Assembly (NCBI GenBank): GCA_029245825.1 | Contig: JAQWON010000006.1 | Location: 1 to 50,467, forward strand | Length of the DNA: 50,467 nucleotides | DNA from: Flavobacteriaceae bacterium | Lineage (GTDB): Bacteria > Bacteroidota > Bacteroidia > Flavobacteriales > Flavobacteriaceae | Direction of reading: 5' to 3' | Part shown: positions 9,532 through 20,007 of the stretch, one piece after another | Layout of the letters: each line of letters starts with the position of its first letter | Numbering within the stretch: position 1 is the stretch's first letter | Made by a program: the position numbers and the translations under genes | Notes under the pieces: generated by a model | Database searches by the model: none | What the model was told of the DNA's origin: nothing | Seen by the model: the letters and a program-made list of their open reading frames with translations, nothing else

Positions 9532-10683
9532 GTGAAAAAAAAATTAAGGTTTAACAGTTCTGTAATTCATGGAGGCCAAAGTCCTGATCCTGCATTTGGA
9601 GCCGTTATGCCTCCAATTTATCAAACTTCTACCTATGCTCAAAAATCTCCAGGAGATCACAAAGGTTATGAGTATAGTAGAACTCATAATCCAACAAGAA
9701 CAGCCCTAGAAAAATCTTTGGCTGAAATAGAGCAAGGGAATTTTGGATTTGCATTTTCTTCTGGTCTATCAGCAATTGATGCTGTGATGAAACTCTTTAA
9801 TCCTGGGGATGAAATTATATCTACAAATGACCTATATGGAGGATCTTATAGACTGTTTGATAAAATATTTAAAAATTTAGGATTGAAATTTCATTTTGTT
9901 GACATGAAAAATGCAGAAAATATTTTTGATTTAGTGAATGAAAAAACTAAACTTATCTGGATTGAATCCCCAACCAATCCTATGATGAATATAGTTGATA
10001 TTAAATCGGTTGTAAGCTATGCAAGAGACAGAGAAATTTTGGTTGCTGTTGATAATACTTTTTCGAGTCCCTTTCTTCAACAGCCATTAGTTTTGGGTGC
10101 TGATATAGTAATGCACTCGGCAACAAAATATCTTTCCGGTCATAGCGATGTTATTTTAGGGGCTTTGGTTGTAAATGACTCTGATCTTTCAGAAAAGCTT
10201 GCTTTTATTCAAAATGCTAGCGGTGCTGTCCCAGGTCCAATGGATAGTTATTTGACCTTGAGAGGAATCAAAACTCTGCATGTTCGTATGCAAAGGCATT
10301 GCGAAAATGCTAAAGGAATAGCTGAATTTTTATCATCTCATTCAGCAATAAAGAGAGTTTATTGGCCTGGCTTTAAAAGTCATCCAAATCATGAAATAGC
10401 AAAGTCTCAAATGAAAGATTTCGGAGCAATGATTTCTTTTATTCCTAAAGATTCAAGTTATAAAACTGCTCTGAAAATTATCAAAAAATTAAAAATTTTT
10501 ACTCTTGCTGAGTCATTAGGCGGAGTTGAAAGTTTAGTTGGGCATCCTGCATCTATGACTCATGCATCTATTCCCAAAAAAGATAGAGAAATTTCTGGAG
10601 TTATTGATTCCTTAATAAGATTTAGTGTTGGTATAGAGGATATTGAAGATTTAATAGAAGATATTGATCAGGCATTAAAATAA
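9532..10683 (+). CDS. metB: Cys/Met metabolism PLP-dependent enzyme, cystathionine gamma-synthase-like
   Basis: GTG start; 'YEYSRTHNPTRTALEKSLAEIE', PLP lysine motif 'HSATKYLSGHSDVILGA', 'SLGGVESLVGHPASMTHASIP'. Confidence 0.85.
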   Translation: MKKKLRFNSSVIHGGQSPDPAFGAVMPPIYQTSTYAQKSPGDHKGYEYSRTHNPTRTALEKSLAEIEQGNFGFAFSSGLSAIDAVMKLFNPGDEIISTNDLYGGSYRLFDKIFKNLGLKFHFVDMKNAENIFDLVNEKTKLIWIESPTNPMMNIVDIKSVVSYARDREILVAVDNTFSSPFLQQPLVLGADIVMHSATKYLSGHSDVILGALVVNDSDLSEKLAFIQNASGAVPGPMDSYLTLRGIKTLHVRMQRHCENAKGIAEFLSSHSAIKRVYWPGFKSHPNHEIAKSQMKDFGAMISFIPKDSSYKTALKIIKKLKIFTLAESLGGVESLVGHPASMTHASIPKKDREISGVIDSLIRFSVGIEDIEDLIEDIDQALK

Positions 10684-10703
10684 TTTTTTTTCAATATTAA
10701 AAG

Positions 10704-11471
10704 ATGAAACTTCAGAATAAAAAAAAGATATACTTTGCGTCAGATAATCATTTGGGAGCTCCATCTAATGATATTAGTAGAGTAAGAGAAAAAAAGTTTG
10801 TTAATTGGCTTGATTTCATAAAGAAAGATGCTTCTTCAATATTTCTTCTTGGTGATCTTTTTGATTTTTGGTTTGAATATAAAGCGGTTGTTCCAAAGGG
10901 ATTCACAAGAGTCTTAGGCAAATTAGCTGAAATATCTGATTCGGGGATAAAAATAAATTTTTTTGTAGGCAATCATGATCTTTGGATGAGAGATTATTTT
11001 CAAAAAGAACTTGGAATAGAAGTTCACCATAAACCTTATAGAATACAAATTAATGAAAGTAAGTTTTTTTTAGCACATGGTGATGGACTCGGTCCAGGAG
11101 ATCATGGATATAAACTAATGAAAAAAGTTTTTATTAACCCTCTTTCAAAGTGGATTTTTAGTTGGATTCATCCTGATATTGGTATGAGTTTAGGTAAATA
11201 TCTTTCACAAAAAAACAAATTAATTTCTGGAGATAAAAATGTTGAGTTTTTAGGAGAGGAAAAAGAGCCCTTAGTGGTTTTTAGTAAAGTTAAATTAAAA
11301 GAGGAACATTTTGATTACTTGATTTTTGGGCATAGACATATTCCTATTGAAATTCCCTTAAATGAAAAAGCAAACTATATTAATCTAGGAGATTGGTTTA
11401 AAAGTTATACTTATGGTGTTTTTGACGGAAAAAAATTTGAATTAAAAGTCTGGAATAATTTAAATGATTGA
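10704..11471 (+). CDS. lpxH: UDP-2,3-diacylglucosamine diphosphatase-like metallophosphoesterase
   Basis: 'ASDNHLGAP', 'LLGDLFDFWFEY', 'FVGNHDLWM', 'FLAHGDGLGPGDHGYKL', 'FGHRHIP'. Confidence 0.85.
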   Translation: MKLQNKKKIYFASDNHLGAPSNDISRVREKKFVNWLDFIKKDASSIFLLGDLFDFWFEYKAVVPKGFTRVLGKLAEISDSGIKINFFVGNHDLWMRDYFQKELGIEVHHKPYRIQINESKFFLAHGDGLGPGDHGYKLMKKVFINPLSKWIFSWIHPDIGMSLGKYLSQKNKLISGDKNVEFLGEEKEPLVVFSKVKLKEEHFDYLIFGHRHIPIEIPLNEKANYINLGDWFKSYTYGVFDGKKFELKVWNNLND

Positions 11472-12639
11472 AAAAAAGGCTTTAGATGTAGAAAAGGCCG
11501 TTTTGATAGGCGTAATTACAAAAATTCAAGACGAAGATAAATTAAGGGAATATCTAGAGGAGCTCTCCTTTCTTGTATATACTGCGGGTGGAAATGTTGT
11601 AAAATCTTTTATTCAAAAGGTTTCTTTTCCCAATCCAAAAACATTTGTCGGGCCAGGCAAAATGAAACAAATCGAGAATTATGTTTTCAATAATGATGTT
11701 GCAACTGTTATTTTTGATGATGAATTAACTCCAGGGCAACAGACAAACATAGAAAAAATTTTAAAATGCAAAATACTTGATCGGACAGGCTTAATCCTTG
11801 ATATTTTTGCACAGCGTGCTAAAACAAGTTATGCAAGAAATCAAGTTCAGCTTGCACAATATCAATATCTTTTACCAAGATTGAAAGGGCTATGGACTCA
11901 CTTGGAAAGACAACGAGGTGGCATTGGGATGAGAGGACCTGGCGAAAGAGAAATTGAAACTGATAGAAGAATTGTTAGAGATAAAATTTCACTACTTAAA
12001 AAAAAATTAGCCACTATAGATAAACAAATGAATACTCAGAGAAGTAATCGAAAGGGAATTCCAAGAGCGGCCTTAGTTGGTTACACAAATGTTGGAAAAT
12101 CAACATTGATGAATGTTCTTTCAAAAAGCGATGTTTTTTCTGAGGATAAGTTATTTGCAACGCTAGATACCACAGTAAGAAAAGTTGTAATCAATAATTT
12201 TCCATTTTTACTTTCCGATACTGTTGGGTTTATTAGAAAGTTACCTACACAGCTAGTGGAATCATTTAAAAGCACATTAGATGAGATCAGAGAATCTGAT
12301 CTACTTATTCATATTGTAGATATTTCACATCCCAATTTTGAAGAACAAATGGATTCAGTTAATAAAATTTTAAAAGAAATAAATAGTATTAAAAAGCCTA
12401 TAATTATTGTTTTTAATAAAATTGATGCTTATCAACCTGAACCATGGGATGAGACTGAATTAATAGAATCTAGATCTAAAAAAAATTACTCTATATCAGA
12501 ATGGGAACAAACTTGGATGAATTCAAAAAATAAAGGAGCTATTTTTATTTCTGCAAAAATGAACAAAAATATAGAGAGGTTAAAAACTAAAATTTTTAAT
12601 AAGATTAAAAAATTTTCTAAAACTTATAAAAACCTATAA
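11464..12639 (+). CDS. hflX: GTPase HflX
   Basis: 'RGGIGMRGPGEREIETDRR', 'ALVGYTNVGKSTLMN', 'LLSDTVGFIRKLPTQLVESFKSTLDEI'. Confidence 0.95.
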   Translation: MIEKKALDVEKAVLIGVITKIQDEDKLREYLEELSFLVYTAGGNVVKSFIQKVSFPNPKTFVGPGKMKQIENYVFNNDVATVIFDDELTPGQQTNIEKILKCKILDRTGLILDIFAQRAKTSYARNQVQLAQYQYLLPRLKGLWTHLERQRGGIGMRGPGEREIETDRRIVRDKISLLKKKLATIDKQMNTQRSNRKGIPRAALVGYTNVGKSTLMNVLSKSDVFSEDKLFATLDTTVRKVVINNFPFLLSDTVGFIRKLPTQLVESFKSTLDEIRESDLLIHIVDISHPNFEEQMDSVNKILKEINSIKKPIIIVFNKIDAYQPEPWDETELIESRSKKNYSISEWEQTWMNSKNKGAIFISAKMNKNIERLKTKIFNKIKKFSKTYKNL

Positions 12640-13386
12640 TTTTCTGTTAAACACATAGGTATTAGCTTCAGAACTAGGAAGAATTTCAAGATCAGAAATA
12701 TTTACATGATCAGGGACATTAGCCATGTAAAAAATTGTATTTGCAACATCCTCTGCAGAAAGAACTTTTAATCCTTCATAAACTTTTTCAGCCCTAGGGG
12801 AGTCACCTTTAAACCTAACATTTGAAAATTCCGTTTTGACTTTACCAGGATTAATAATTCCAACTTTAATACCTGTTTTGTTTAGATCTATTCTTAAGCC
12901 AGTGTTGAAAGCATTTACACCAAATTTACTAGCACAATATACATTTCCTTTAGGATAAACTTCCTTTCCTGCAATTGAGCCAACATTTATTATGTGACCC
13001 TCTCCCCTTGATATCATTAGAGGTAAAACCGCTTTGGTAACATACATAAGGCCTTTTAAGTTAGTATCTATCATTAGATCCCAATCATCAAGGCTAGCTT
13101 CAGTAGAATTATCAAGGCCGTGGGCATTACCGGCATTATTAATTAAAATATCAATTTTTGAAAATTGATTAGGGATTGACTGAATTTCTTTCACAACATT
13201 TTTTCTATTTCTAACATCAAACACAAGGATGTGAGAGGGATTTGAAATTTCTTTTTGAAGATCAAGGAGTTTATTTTTCCTTCTTCCGCATAAAATTACT
13301 TTAGCGCCAGAATTTGAAAATATTTTAGCCGTTTCCCAACCAATTCCACTACTTGCGCCTGTTATTAAAACAGTTTTATTTTTCAT
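12634..13386 (-). CDS. SDR family NAD(P)-dependent oxidoreductase (YdfG-like)
   Basis: 'TVLITGASSGIGWETAKIF', 'ILINNAGNAHG', 'YCASKFGVNAF'. Start set at MKNKTVLITG; ORF track extends to 13428 into the upstream gene. Confidence 0.9.
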   Translation of the reverse strand: MKNKTVLITGASSGIGWETAKIFSNSGAKVILCGRRKNKLLDLQKEISNPSHILVFDVRNRKNVVKEIQSIPNQFSKIDILINNAGNAHGLDNSTEASLDDWDLMIDTNLKGLMYVTKAVLPLMISRGEGHIINVGSIAGKEVYPKGNVYCASKFGVNAFNTGLRIDLNKTGIKVGIINPGKVKTEFSNVRFKGDSPRAEKVYEGLKVLSAEDVANTIFYMANVPDHVNISDLEILPSSEANTYVFNRKL

Positions 13387-13399
13387 GACAAATTTTATT

Positions 13400-14275
13400 T
13401 TAGGGAACTTTATGTCCTTGGCTTGCAACTAATAGTGAAAACCAATCTGATTTTTCCATATTTATATTTAAAGACTCAATAGCAGCTTTAATTCGTTCTT
13501 TATTTGTTGTACCAATAACTGGGGATATTTTTAAGGGATGATTCATTATCCAAGATAATAACAACTGATCTTCTGAAGCGTCGTATTTTTCCATAAGTGG
13601 CTTAAGTACGTTCTTTATTCTCTTTGATTTCTCATCCTTTGATTTAAAATAGGTTCCAAGCGGTGACCATGCCATTGCTTTTATTTTATTTGTTAACAAA
13701 TAATCAAATAATCCATTAAAGGCAGATTTATTATTTGTTAGTGAAAACTCAATTTGGTTCAATTCAATTTCACAATTACTTTTTAACAGTTCAATTTGCG
13801 AAAATTCAAAATTTGATACTCCAAAAGCTTTTATTTTACCTTGATTTTTTAGATGATCTATTGCTGAAGCAATTTCATTTACATTCATCAATGGACTCGG
13901 TCTGTGAAGTAATATCAGATCTAGATAGCCTGCATTTAAATATTTTATAGAAGTTTCTACAGATTTGATAATATATTCTTTTGAATAATCATAATACTTT
14001 AGAGCAAGTTTTCTTTTTTCACTTGGATATTGTATTCCACATTTTGAGATAAAAAAAACATCACTTCTATTTATTCCTGAGTTTAAAAAGGCTTTACCAA
14101 AATCGCCTTCAGTTGTATATCCTCCATATATGTCTGCATGATCAAATGTATTTATTCCTAATTCGTAACACGTTTTAATTAAGTTTTCCATTTCCTTAAG
14201 ATTAAGGTTATGACCCCATGAACCCCATCCCATTGTCCCTGAAATTATATTTGAAATCTTTGGCATACTATTCAA
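13400..14275 (-). CDS. Aldo/keto reductase
   Basis: 'GINTFDHADIYGGYTTEGDFGKAF', 'YLDLILLHRPSPLMN', 'IKAFGVSNFEFSQIELL', 'PVIGTTNKERI'. Confidence 0.9.
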   Translation of the reverse strand: MNSMPKISNIISGTMGWGSWGHNLNLKEMENLIKTCYELGINTFDHADIYGGYTTEGDFGKAFLNSGINRSDVFFISKCGIQYPSEKRKLALKYYDYSKEYIIKSVETSIKYLNAGYLDLILLHRPSPLMNVNEIASAIDHLKNQGKIKAFGVSNFEFSQIELLKSNCEIELNQIEFSLTNNKSAFNGLFDYLLTNKIKAMAWSPLGTYFKSKDEKSKRIKNVLKPLMEKYDASEDQLLLSWIMNHPLKISPVIGTTNKERIKAAIESLNINMEKSDWFSLLVASQGHKVP

Positions 14276-14411
14276 AATTAACTCTTAAATTAGAAATTAT
14301 TAAAAAAACTAAAGATTAATTCCGTTATTTTTTAACCAAATCTTAACAGAAGGGAATAAAAATATTTTTCAATTTTGCTTTCCTTTTTAACAAGAAGCTA
14401 ATAAAATTAAA

Positions 14412-15407
14412 ATGACAAAAAAAGCAAACATTGATTCTATAAATAAAAAAATAGAAAAAGAGAGTTCATTTATAGACTTATTGACGATGGAAATCAGCAA
14501 AGTAATTATTGGACAAAAGGGAATGATAGATAGATTACTAATTGGCCTGTTAGGGAAAGGGCATATTTTATTAGAAGGGGTTCCTGGATTAGCGAAAACA
14601 TTGGCAATAAACACTCTTAGTCAATCTGTGAAAGGTAGTTTTAGCAGAATTCAATTTACTCCTGACTTGCTTCCTGCAGACGTTGTTGGAACCATGATTT
14701 ATAATATAAAAGAGAATGATTTTTCAATTAAAAAGGGCCCTGTTTTTGCAAATTTTATTCTTGCTGATGAAATTAACAGAGCTCCAGCTAAAGTTCAATC
14801 AGCATTACTTGAAGCTATGCAAGAAAAACAAGTTACCATAGGAGATAATACTTTCAATCTTCCTTCACCATTTTTGGTTATGGCAACTCAAAATCCTGTA
14901 GAACAAGAAGGGACCTATCCATTGCCAGAGGCTCAGATAGATAGATTTATGCTAAAAGTTGTAATTGATTATCCTAAAATTGATGAGGAACAGTTAATTA
15001 TAAAATCAAATTTGACTAATTCTAAGGAAAAAGTGAAAAGTATTGTTAGTACTAAGCAAATTGCAACAGCACAAAATCTTATTAGCGAAATTTATATGGA
15101 TGAAAAAATAGAGAAGTACATTTTAGATCTTGTTTTTGCTACTAGATTCCCTGAAAACTATTCTTTGGACAGTATAAAACCACTGATAAGTTTTGGAGCT
15201 TCTCCAAGGGGCAGTATAAACCTTGCTATTGCTTCAAAGTGTTATGCTTTTCTTCAACATAGGGGATATGTTATTCCTGAGGATGTTAGATCAGTTATTT
15301 ATGATGTCTTAAGGCATCGGATAGGTCTTACATATGAAGCTGAAGCTGAAAATGTTTCTACTGAGGATCTTTTAAGTAAGATAATAAATCAAGTTGAAGT
15401 ACCATAA
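14412..15407 (+). CDS. MoxR family AAA+ ATPase (first gene of Bat operon)
   Basis: 'GHILLEGVPGLAKTLAINTL', 'FANFILADEINRAPAKVQSALLEAMQEKQVTIG', 'MATQNPVEQEGTYPLPEAQIDRFM'. Confidence 0.95.
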   Translation: MTKKANIDSINKKIEKESSFIDLLTMEISKVIIGQKGMIDRLLIGLLGKGHILLEGVPGLAKTLAINTLSQSVKGSFSRIQFTPDLLPADVVGTMIYNIKENDFSIKKGPVFANFILADEINRAPAKVQSALLEAMQEKQVTIGDNTFNLPSPFLVMATQNPVEQEGTYPLPEAQIDRFMLKVVIDYPKIDEEQLIIKSNLTNSKEKVKSIVSTKQIATAQNLISEIYMDEKIEKYILDLVFATRFPENYSLDSIKPLISFGASPRGSINLAIASKCYAFLQHRGYVIPEDVRSVIYDVLRHRIGLTYEAEAENVSTEDLLSKIINQVEVP

Positions 15408-15446
15408 GGGTTAATCTAAATACTCTTTTTAATCATAGTTTAAAAT

Positions 15447-16316
15447 ATGGAAACAAAAGAGCTTTTAAAAAAAGTTCGAAAAATGGAGATAAAAACTCGA
15501 CGTCTCAGTGATAATATTTTTGGAGGCGAATATCATAGCGCTTTTAAAGGTAGAGGAATGACTTTTAGTGAGGTCAGGCAGTATCAATATGGAGATGATA
15601 TAAGAAATATTGATTGGAATGTTACTGCACGTTATAATGAACCTTTTATAAAAGTTTTTGAAGAAGAAAGAGAACTTACTTTAATGCTATTGATTGATAT
15701 TAGTGGATCAGAATTTTTTGGGACCCAAAATCAGTTCAAGAGAGAAATTTTAACTGAAATCGCTGCAACACTTTCATTTTCAGCTTTGAAAAATAATGAT
15801 AAGGTTGGTCTAATTTTATTCACAGATGAAATAGAATTATACATTCCTCCTAAAAAAGGGAGATTTCATATTCTAAGGATTATTAGGGAACTTTTAGAAT
15901 TTAAACCTAGAAGTAAAAAAACTAATATTAATAAAGCACTTGAATTTTTTTCTGGAGTACTAAAGAAAAAAGCAATAGCATTTTTGATGTCAGATTTTAT
16001 ATCCTCTGATTATGAAAAAACTCTAAAAATAGCAGCAAAGAAACATGATTTAACTGGTATTAGGGTTTTTGATAGAAGAGAAGAGCAAATACCAAATCTT
16101 GGTTTTGTTCCTATGCTTGATAGTGAATCAGGTAGAGTAAATTGGATTAATACACAAATTTCAAAAGTAAGGGAATCGTATTCTTTATATTATCAGGAAT
16201 ATACAAATCTATTTGAGGAGCTATTTAAAAAAAATGGAGCAGGGGCATTAAGCTGTCGTTTGGATGAAAGTTATGTGAAAAAACTCTTAAGTTATTTTAA
16301 ATCTAGAGGGAAGTGA
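15447..16316 (+). CDS. DUF58 domain-containing protein
   Basis: 'GRGMTFSEVRQYQYGDDIRNIDWNVTARYNEPFIKVFEEERELTLMLLIDISGS'. Confidence 0.95.
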   Translation: METKELLKKVRKMEIKTRRLSDNIFGGEYHSAFKGRGMTFSEVRQYQYGDDIRNIDWNVTARYNEPFIKVFEEERELTLMLLIDISGSEFFGTQNQFKREILTEIAATLSFSALKNNDKVGLILFTDEIELYIPPKKGRFHILRIIRELLEFKPRSKKTNINKALEFFSGVLKKKAIAFLMSDFISSDYEKTLKIAAKKHDLTGIRVFDRREEQIPNLGFVPMLDSESGRVNWINTQISKVRESYSLYYQEYTNLFEELFKKNGAGALSCRLDESYVKKLLSYFKSRGK

Positions 16317-17956
16317 TAAAAAAACAAATTACGTTATTAATTGCCTTATTTTTTTCTTCAATTCACTTATATAGCCAGAATGATGAAACTATAGAGGTGT
16401 TTATAGATTCAACTAGCATAATGATTGGTGAAAAAATTGATTATTACATAAAAATTAAATCTGATACCCTTGTTGATATAAAATTTTCAGAAAAACCATT
16501 TTTCCTCCCATTTGAAATATTAGAAGAGTATCCTTTAGATACAATGGAAAGTAAATTGGATTATCTTTTCACTAAAAAATATTCACTTATTCATTTTGAC
16601 TCTGGTAATTATTGGTTGCCAAATCAAAAACTTTTTTTAAATGGTACATTAAAAATTTTGGATTCAATATTAATTAAGGTTAAAAATGTATCAGTTGACA
16701 CTTTAAAGCAACCTTTGTATGATATTAAACCAATCGAAGAGGTTAAAAAGAATTATTTTGATTTAATTAAATGGACCTTAATTATAATTTTAATAAGTGT
16801 TTTTTTAATCGGTCTAATTTATTTCTTGTTTTTTAAAAATAAAATGGAAGCTAATTCTTTGAATAGTGCCCCCCCATTTGAAAGAGCAATTAAAGAATTG
16901 AAAGAGTTAGAATCTTTTGTGTTGCAAAAAGATCAAGATTATAAAGAATATTATTCTTCTTTAACAGGAATAGTTAGAAGGTATTTAGAGGAGGATGCCA
17001 AGGTTTCTGCTCTTGAAAGCACTTCAGATCAATTACTGCTAAAGTTAGAAATATTAAAAACTCAAGGAGTTTTAGATTTAAAAACACAAACCTTAAATAA
17101 TTTAAAGAATGTTCTTAAAACAGCAGATCTTGTAAAATTTGCAAAGTCTATTCCCGAGAAAAACCTTTTATATAGAGATAGATCTTTTGCTGAGGAGTTA
17201 GTTATTGAGACAAATGAAGTCCTGCCTGAGCTATCAGAAGAGGAATTAAGAGAACAAGAAAAATATAAATTGTTACAAATAAAAAAGAGGAGAAAAAAAA
17301 ATATATATATAGGAGTTTTATCTTTTATAAGTTTAATAGTATTCTCATTTTTTTTAGCAGTTAGTATTTATGGGTTTTATCCTGTTATTGATACAATTAT
17401 AGGAAATCCTACTATCAAATTAAAAAATGCTGTATGGGTTACAAGTCAGTATGGTAATCCTCCAGTAAAATTAGTTACTCCAGATGTACTCAAGAGAATA
17501 AAAAGAAGTGATGATCAAATTCAAAGCTTTTCTTTTGGCAATTTCGATATACCCTTTTACATAGATTTAATTTTTAAAAATAAAAAATCAGAAATCAACA
17601 ATAAAGATGATCAATCATCTAATAATAAATCTCAAGTTGATGAGGGTGAAAAAGAAATTCAGGAATTAATTCAATTAATTATAGATGAATTTAATCTTAG
17701 AGGAGCTGCCAATATTTTCTCAAAAAAAGAAGAGGTTAAAACTTTTTCAGGAATTCCTGCAATAAAGTTTTTTGGCACATTAGATTACCCTCTTGACGAT
17801 CAAGGTGAAAAGGGTAGGTTTAATTATAGTTCATATGTATTTGATTTTAAATCTAAATCTATTATTCTATCTATACTTTATGCAAAAGATGATCGCTATG
17901 CTATAGAAATTGAGAACAGGATAGTTAATAACCTCGAACTGATTAAAGAACTTTAA
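16313..17956 (+). CDS. Bat-operon membrane protein (third-position gene; BatD-like/DUF4381-like N-terminal half plus extra C-terminal periplasmic domain)
   Basis: GTG start overlapping DUF58 stop; signal peptide, TM at about aa 150-175, cytoplasmic 'YYSSLTGIVRRYLEEDAKVSALESTSDQLL', second TM, then a novel C-terminal region. Genomic context. Confidence 0.75.
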   Translation: MIKKQITLLIALFFSSIHLYSQNDETIEVFIDSTSIMIGEKIDYYIKIKSDTLVDIKFSEKPFFLPFEILEEYPLDTMESKLDYLFTKKYSLIHFDSGNYWLPNQKLFLNGTLKILDSILIKVKNVSVDTLKQPLYDIKPIEEVKKNYFDLIKWTLIIILISVFLIGLIYFLFFKNKMEANSLNSAPPFERAIKELKELESFVLQKDQDYKEYYSSLTGIVRRYLEEDAKVSALESTSDQLLLKLEILKTQGVLDLKTQTLNNLKNVLKTADLVKFAKSIPEKNLLYRDRSFAEELVIETNEVLPELSEEELREQEKYKLLQIKKRRKKNIYIGVLSFISLIVFSFFLAVSIYGFYPVIDTIIGNPTIKLKNAVWVTSQYGNPPVKLVTPDVLKRIKRSDDQIQSFSFGNFDIPFYIDLIFKNKKSEINNKDDQSSNNKSQVDEGEKEIQELIQLIIDEFNLRGAANIFSKKEEVKTFSGIPAIKFFGTLDYPLDDQGEKGRFNYSSYVFDFKSKSIILSILYAKDDRYAIEIENRIVNNLELIKEL

Positions 17957-17957
17957 A

Positions 17958-18965
17958 ATGACAGAAGATATATTTTTTAAAGACCCAATTTTTCTATGGC
18001 TATTATTATTTTTTCCAATAATAATTATTTGGTATTTTTTTACTTCTAATAAATCTCAAGCCCTACTTAAAATTTCTTCTACCAAAGGGTTTAAGGGTAA
18101 ATCAAACTTATTTTTAAAAAATTTAAGATTTTTACCTTCTGTATTTAGAGTTTTAGCTCTTATTCTTATTGTCTTAGCTATTGCAAGACCGCAATCAGTT
18201 GATGTTTCAACAAGGACAAAAACAAATAAGGGGATAGATATAGTAATGGCTATTGATATTTCTTCGAGCATGTTGGCACAAGATCTAAAACCAAACAGGT
18301 TAAGTTCCCTAAAAAGAGTTGCATCTGCTTTTATTGATGATAGAATTAGTGATCGAATAGGTTTAGTTGTTTATGCTGGTGAAAGCTATACAAAAACTCC
18401 TATTACTAGTGACAGAGGGATTGTGAAAAAATCATTAGGAGAAATAACTTATCAAAAAATTATTGATGATGGAACTGCTATAGGCATGGGACTTGCCACT
18501 TCTGTAAATAGATTAAAAGATAGTCCAGCAAAGAGTAAAGTCATTATTTTACTAACAGATGGAGTTAATAATTCAGGATTTATTGATCCTAAAATTGCAA
18601 CTGAATTAGCTGTCGAATATGGAATTAAGACTTATACCATTGGCTTAGGGAGTAATGGAAATGCCAGGGCTCCAGTTGGTATTTTACCCAATGGTAAATT
18701 TAAATATGGAATCACAAAGGTTGAAATTGATGAGGAATTACTGAAAACTATTGCTAATAGTACAGGAGGACTTTATTTTAGGGCAACGGACAATAAAAAG
18801 TTACAAGAGATTTATCAAGAAATAAACAAGTTGGAAAAAACGAAAATTCAAGAGTTTAAGTACTATAATTATGATGAAAAATATAGAAAATTAATTTTTT
18901 TAGCTATTGGGTTTATATTTCTAGAATGGTTTCTTAAAAGTACTTTTCTTAAAAGTTTTGTATAG
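17958..18965 (+). CDS. batA: BatA, VWA domain protein
   Basis: MIDAS 'DIVMAIDISSSMLAQDLKPNRL', 'VIILLTDGVNNSG', N- and C-terminal TMs. Confidence 0.93.
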   Translation: MTEDIFFKDPIFLWLLLFFPIIIIWYFFTSNKSQALLKISSTKGFKGKSNLFLKNLRFLPSVFRVLALILIVLAIARPQSVDVSTRTKTNKGIDIVMAIDISSSMLAQDLKPNRLSSLKRVASAFIDDRISDRIGLVVYAGESYTKTPITSDRGIVKKSLGEITYQKIIDDGTAIGMGLATSVNRLKDSPAKSKVIILLTDGVNNSGFIDPKIATELAVEYGIKTYTIGLGSNGNARAPVGILPNGKFKYGITKVEIDEELLKTIANSTGGLYFRATDNKKLQEIYQEINKLEKTKIQEFKYYNYDEKYRKLIFLAIGFIFLEWFLKSTFLKSFV

Positions 18966-18967
18966 CT

Positions 18968-20002
18968 ATGTATCAAATAGACGAGCCAATTTATTTTTAT
19001 TTCCTTACACTTTTACCAATAATTTGGTTAGGTTATCTATTAGTTTATAGATGGAAAATAAAAACACAGTCAATTTTTGCTGATAAAACACTAATGGAAA
19101 GACTTAGCCCAAATAGGTCCTTTTTTAAATCTTTTCTTAAGCTCTTAATTTTAACCTTATGTATTTTGTTTTTAATTTTTGGTCTTGTAAACCCTAAGAT
19201 TGGAACTGAATTAGAAACAGTTAAAAGAGAGGGGGTTGATATTGTTTTTGTAGTTGATGTATCAAAAAGTATGCTAGCAGAAGATATTGCTCCAAATCGT
19301 TTAGAAAAATCAAAACGTTTGGTTTCAGCTATAATTAATCAGCTTGTTAGCGATAGAGTTGGTATAATAGCCTATGCTGCTCAAGCTATTCCGCAACTTC
19401 CTATCACTACTGATTATGGAGCAGCAAAAATGTTTTTACAATCCCTTAACACCGATATGTTATCTTCTCAGGGGACTGCTGTGGATTCAGCTTTGGATCT
19501 TTCCAGAACTTATTTTAACGATCAAGATCAAACTAATCGAGTTGTTTTTTTAATTTCTGATGGAGAAGATCATTCAGATGAGGCAGAAAAAGCTGCTATG
19601 AGAGCAAATGAATTTGGAGTAAAGATTTTCACCTTTGGTGTTGGTACAGAATCAGGAGCTCCCATACCAATTAAAAGAAATGGAATAGTTGAAACTTATA
19701 AAAAAGATCTAGAAGGGAATGTGGTTATAACAAAAAAGAATCCAGATATTCTTAAAGTTATATCAGAGGTTAGTAATGGGGCTTATTATGATGGGAATGA
19801 CACTGATTTAGTTTTAGATTTTGTTGAGCAGACTTTAAAAGAAATGGATAAAAAAGAATTTGAGGCGAAAAAATTTGTTAGTTATAAGGACCAATTTCAG
19901 ATTTTTCTTTTGATTGCATTCGTTTTACTTTTACTAGAGGTTTTTATCTTTGAAACAAAAACTAGATGGGTTCAAAAAATTAACCTATTTAATGAAAAAT
20001 AA
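18968..20002 (+). CDS. batB: BatB, VWA domain protein
   Basis: 'DIVFVVDVSKSMLAEDIAPNRLEKSKR', 'VVFLISDGEDHSDEAEKAA'. Confidence 0.93.
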   Translation: MYQIDEPIYFYFLTLLPIIWLGYLLVYRWKIKTQSIFADKTLMERLSPNRSFFKSFLKLLILTLCILFLIFGLVNPKIGTELETVKREGVDIVFVVDVSKSMLAEDIAPNRLEKSKRLVSAIINQLVSDRVGIIAYAAQAIPQLPITTDYGAAKMFLQSLNTDMLSSQGTAVDSALDLSRTYFNDQDQTNRVVFLISDGEDHSDEAEKAAMRANEFGVKIFTFGVGTESGAPIPIKRNGIVETYKKDLEGNVVITKKNPDILKVISEVSNGAYYDGNDTDLVLDFVEQTLKEMDKKEFEAKKFVSYKDQFQIFLLIAFVLLLLEVFIFETKTRWVQKINLFNEK

Positions 20003-20007
20003 TACAG

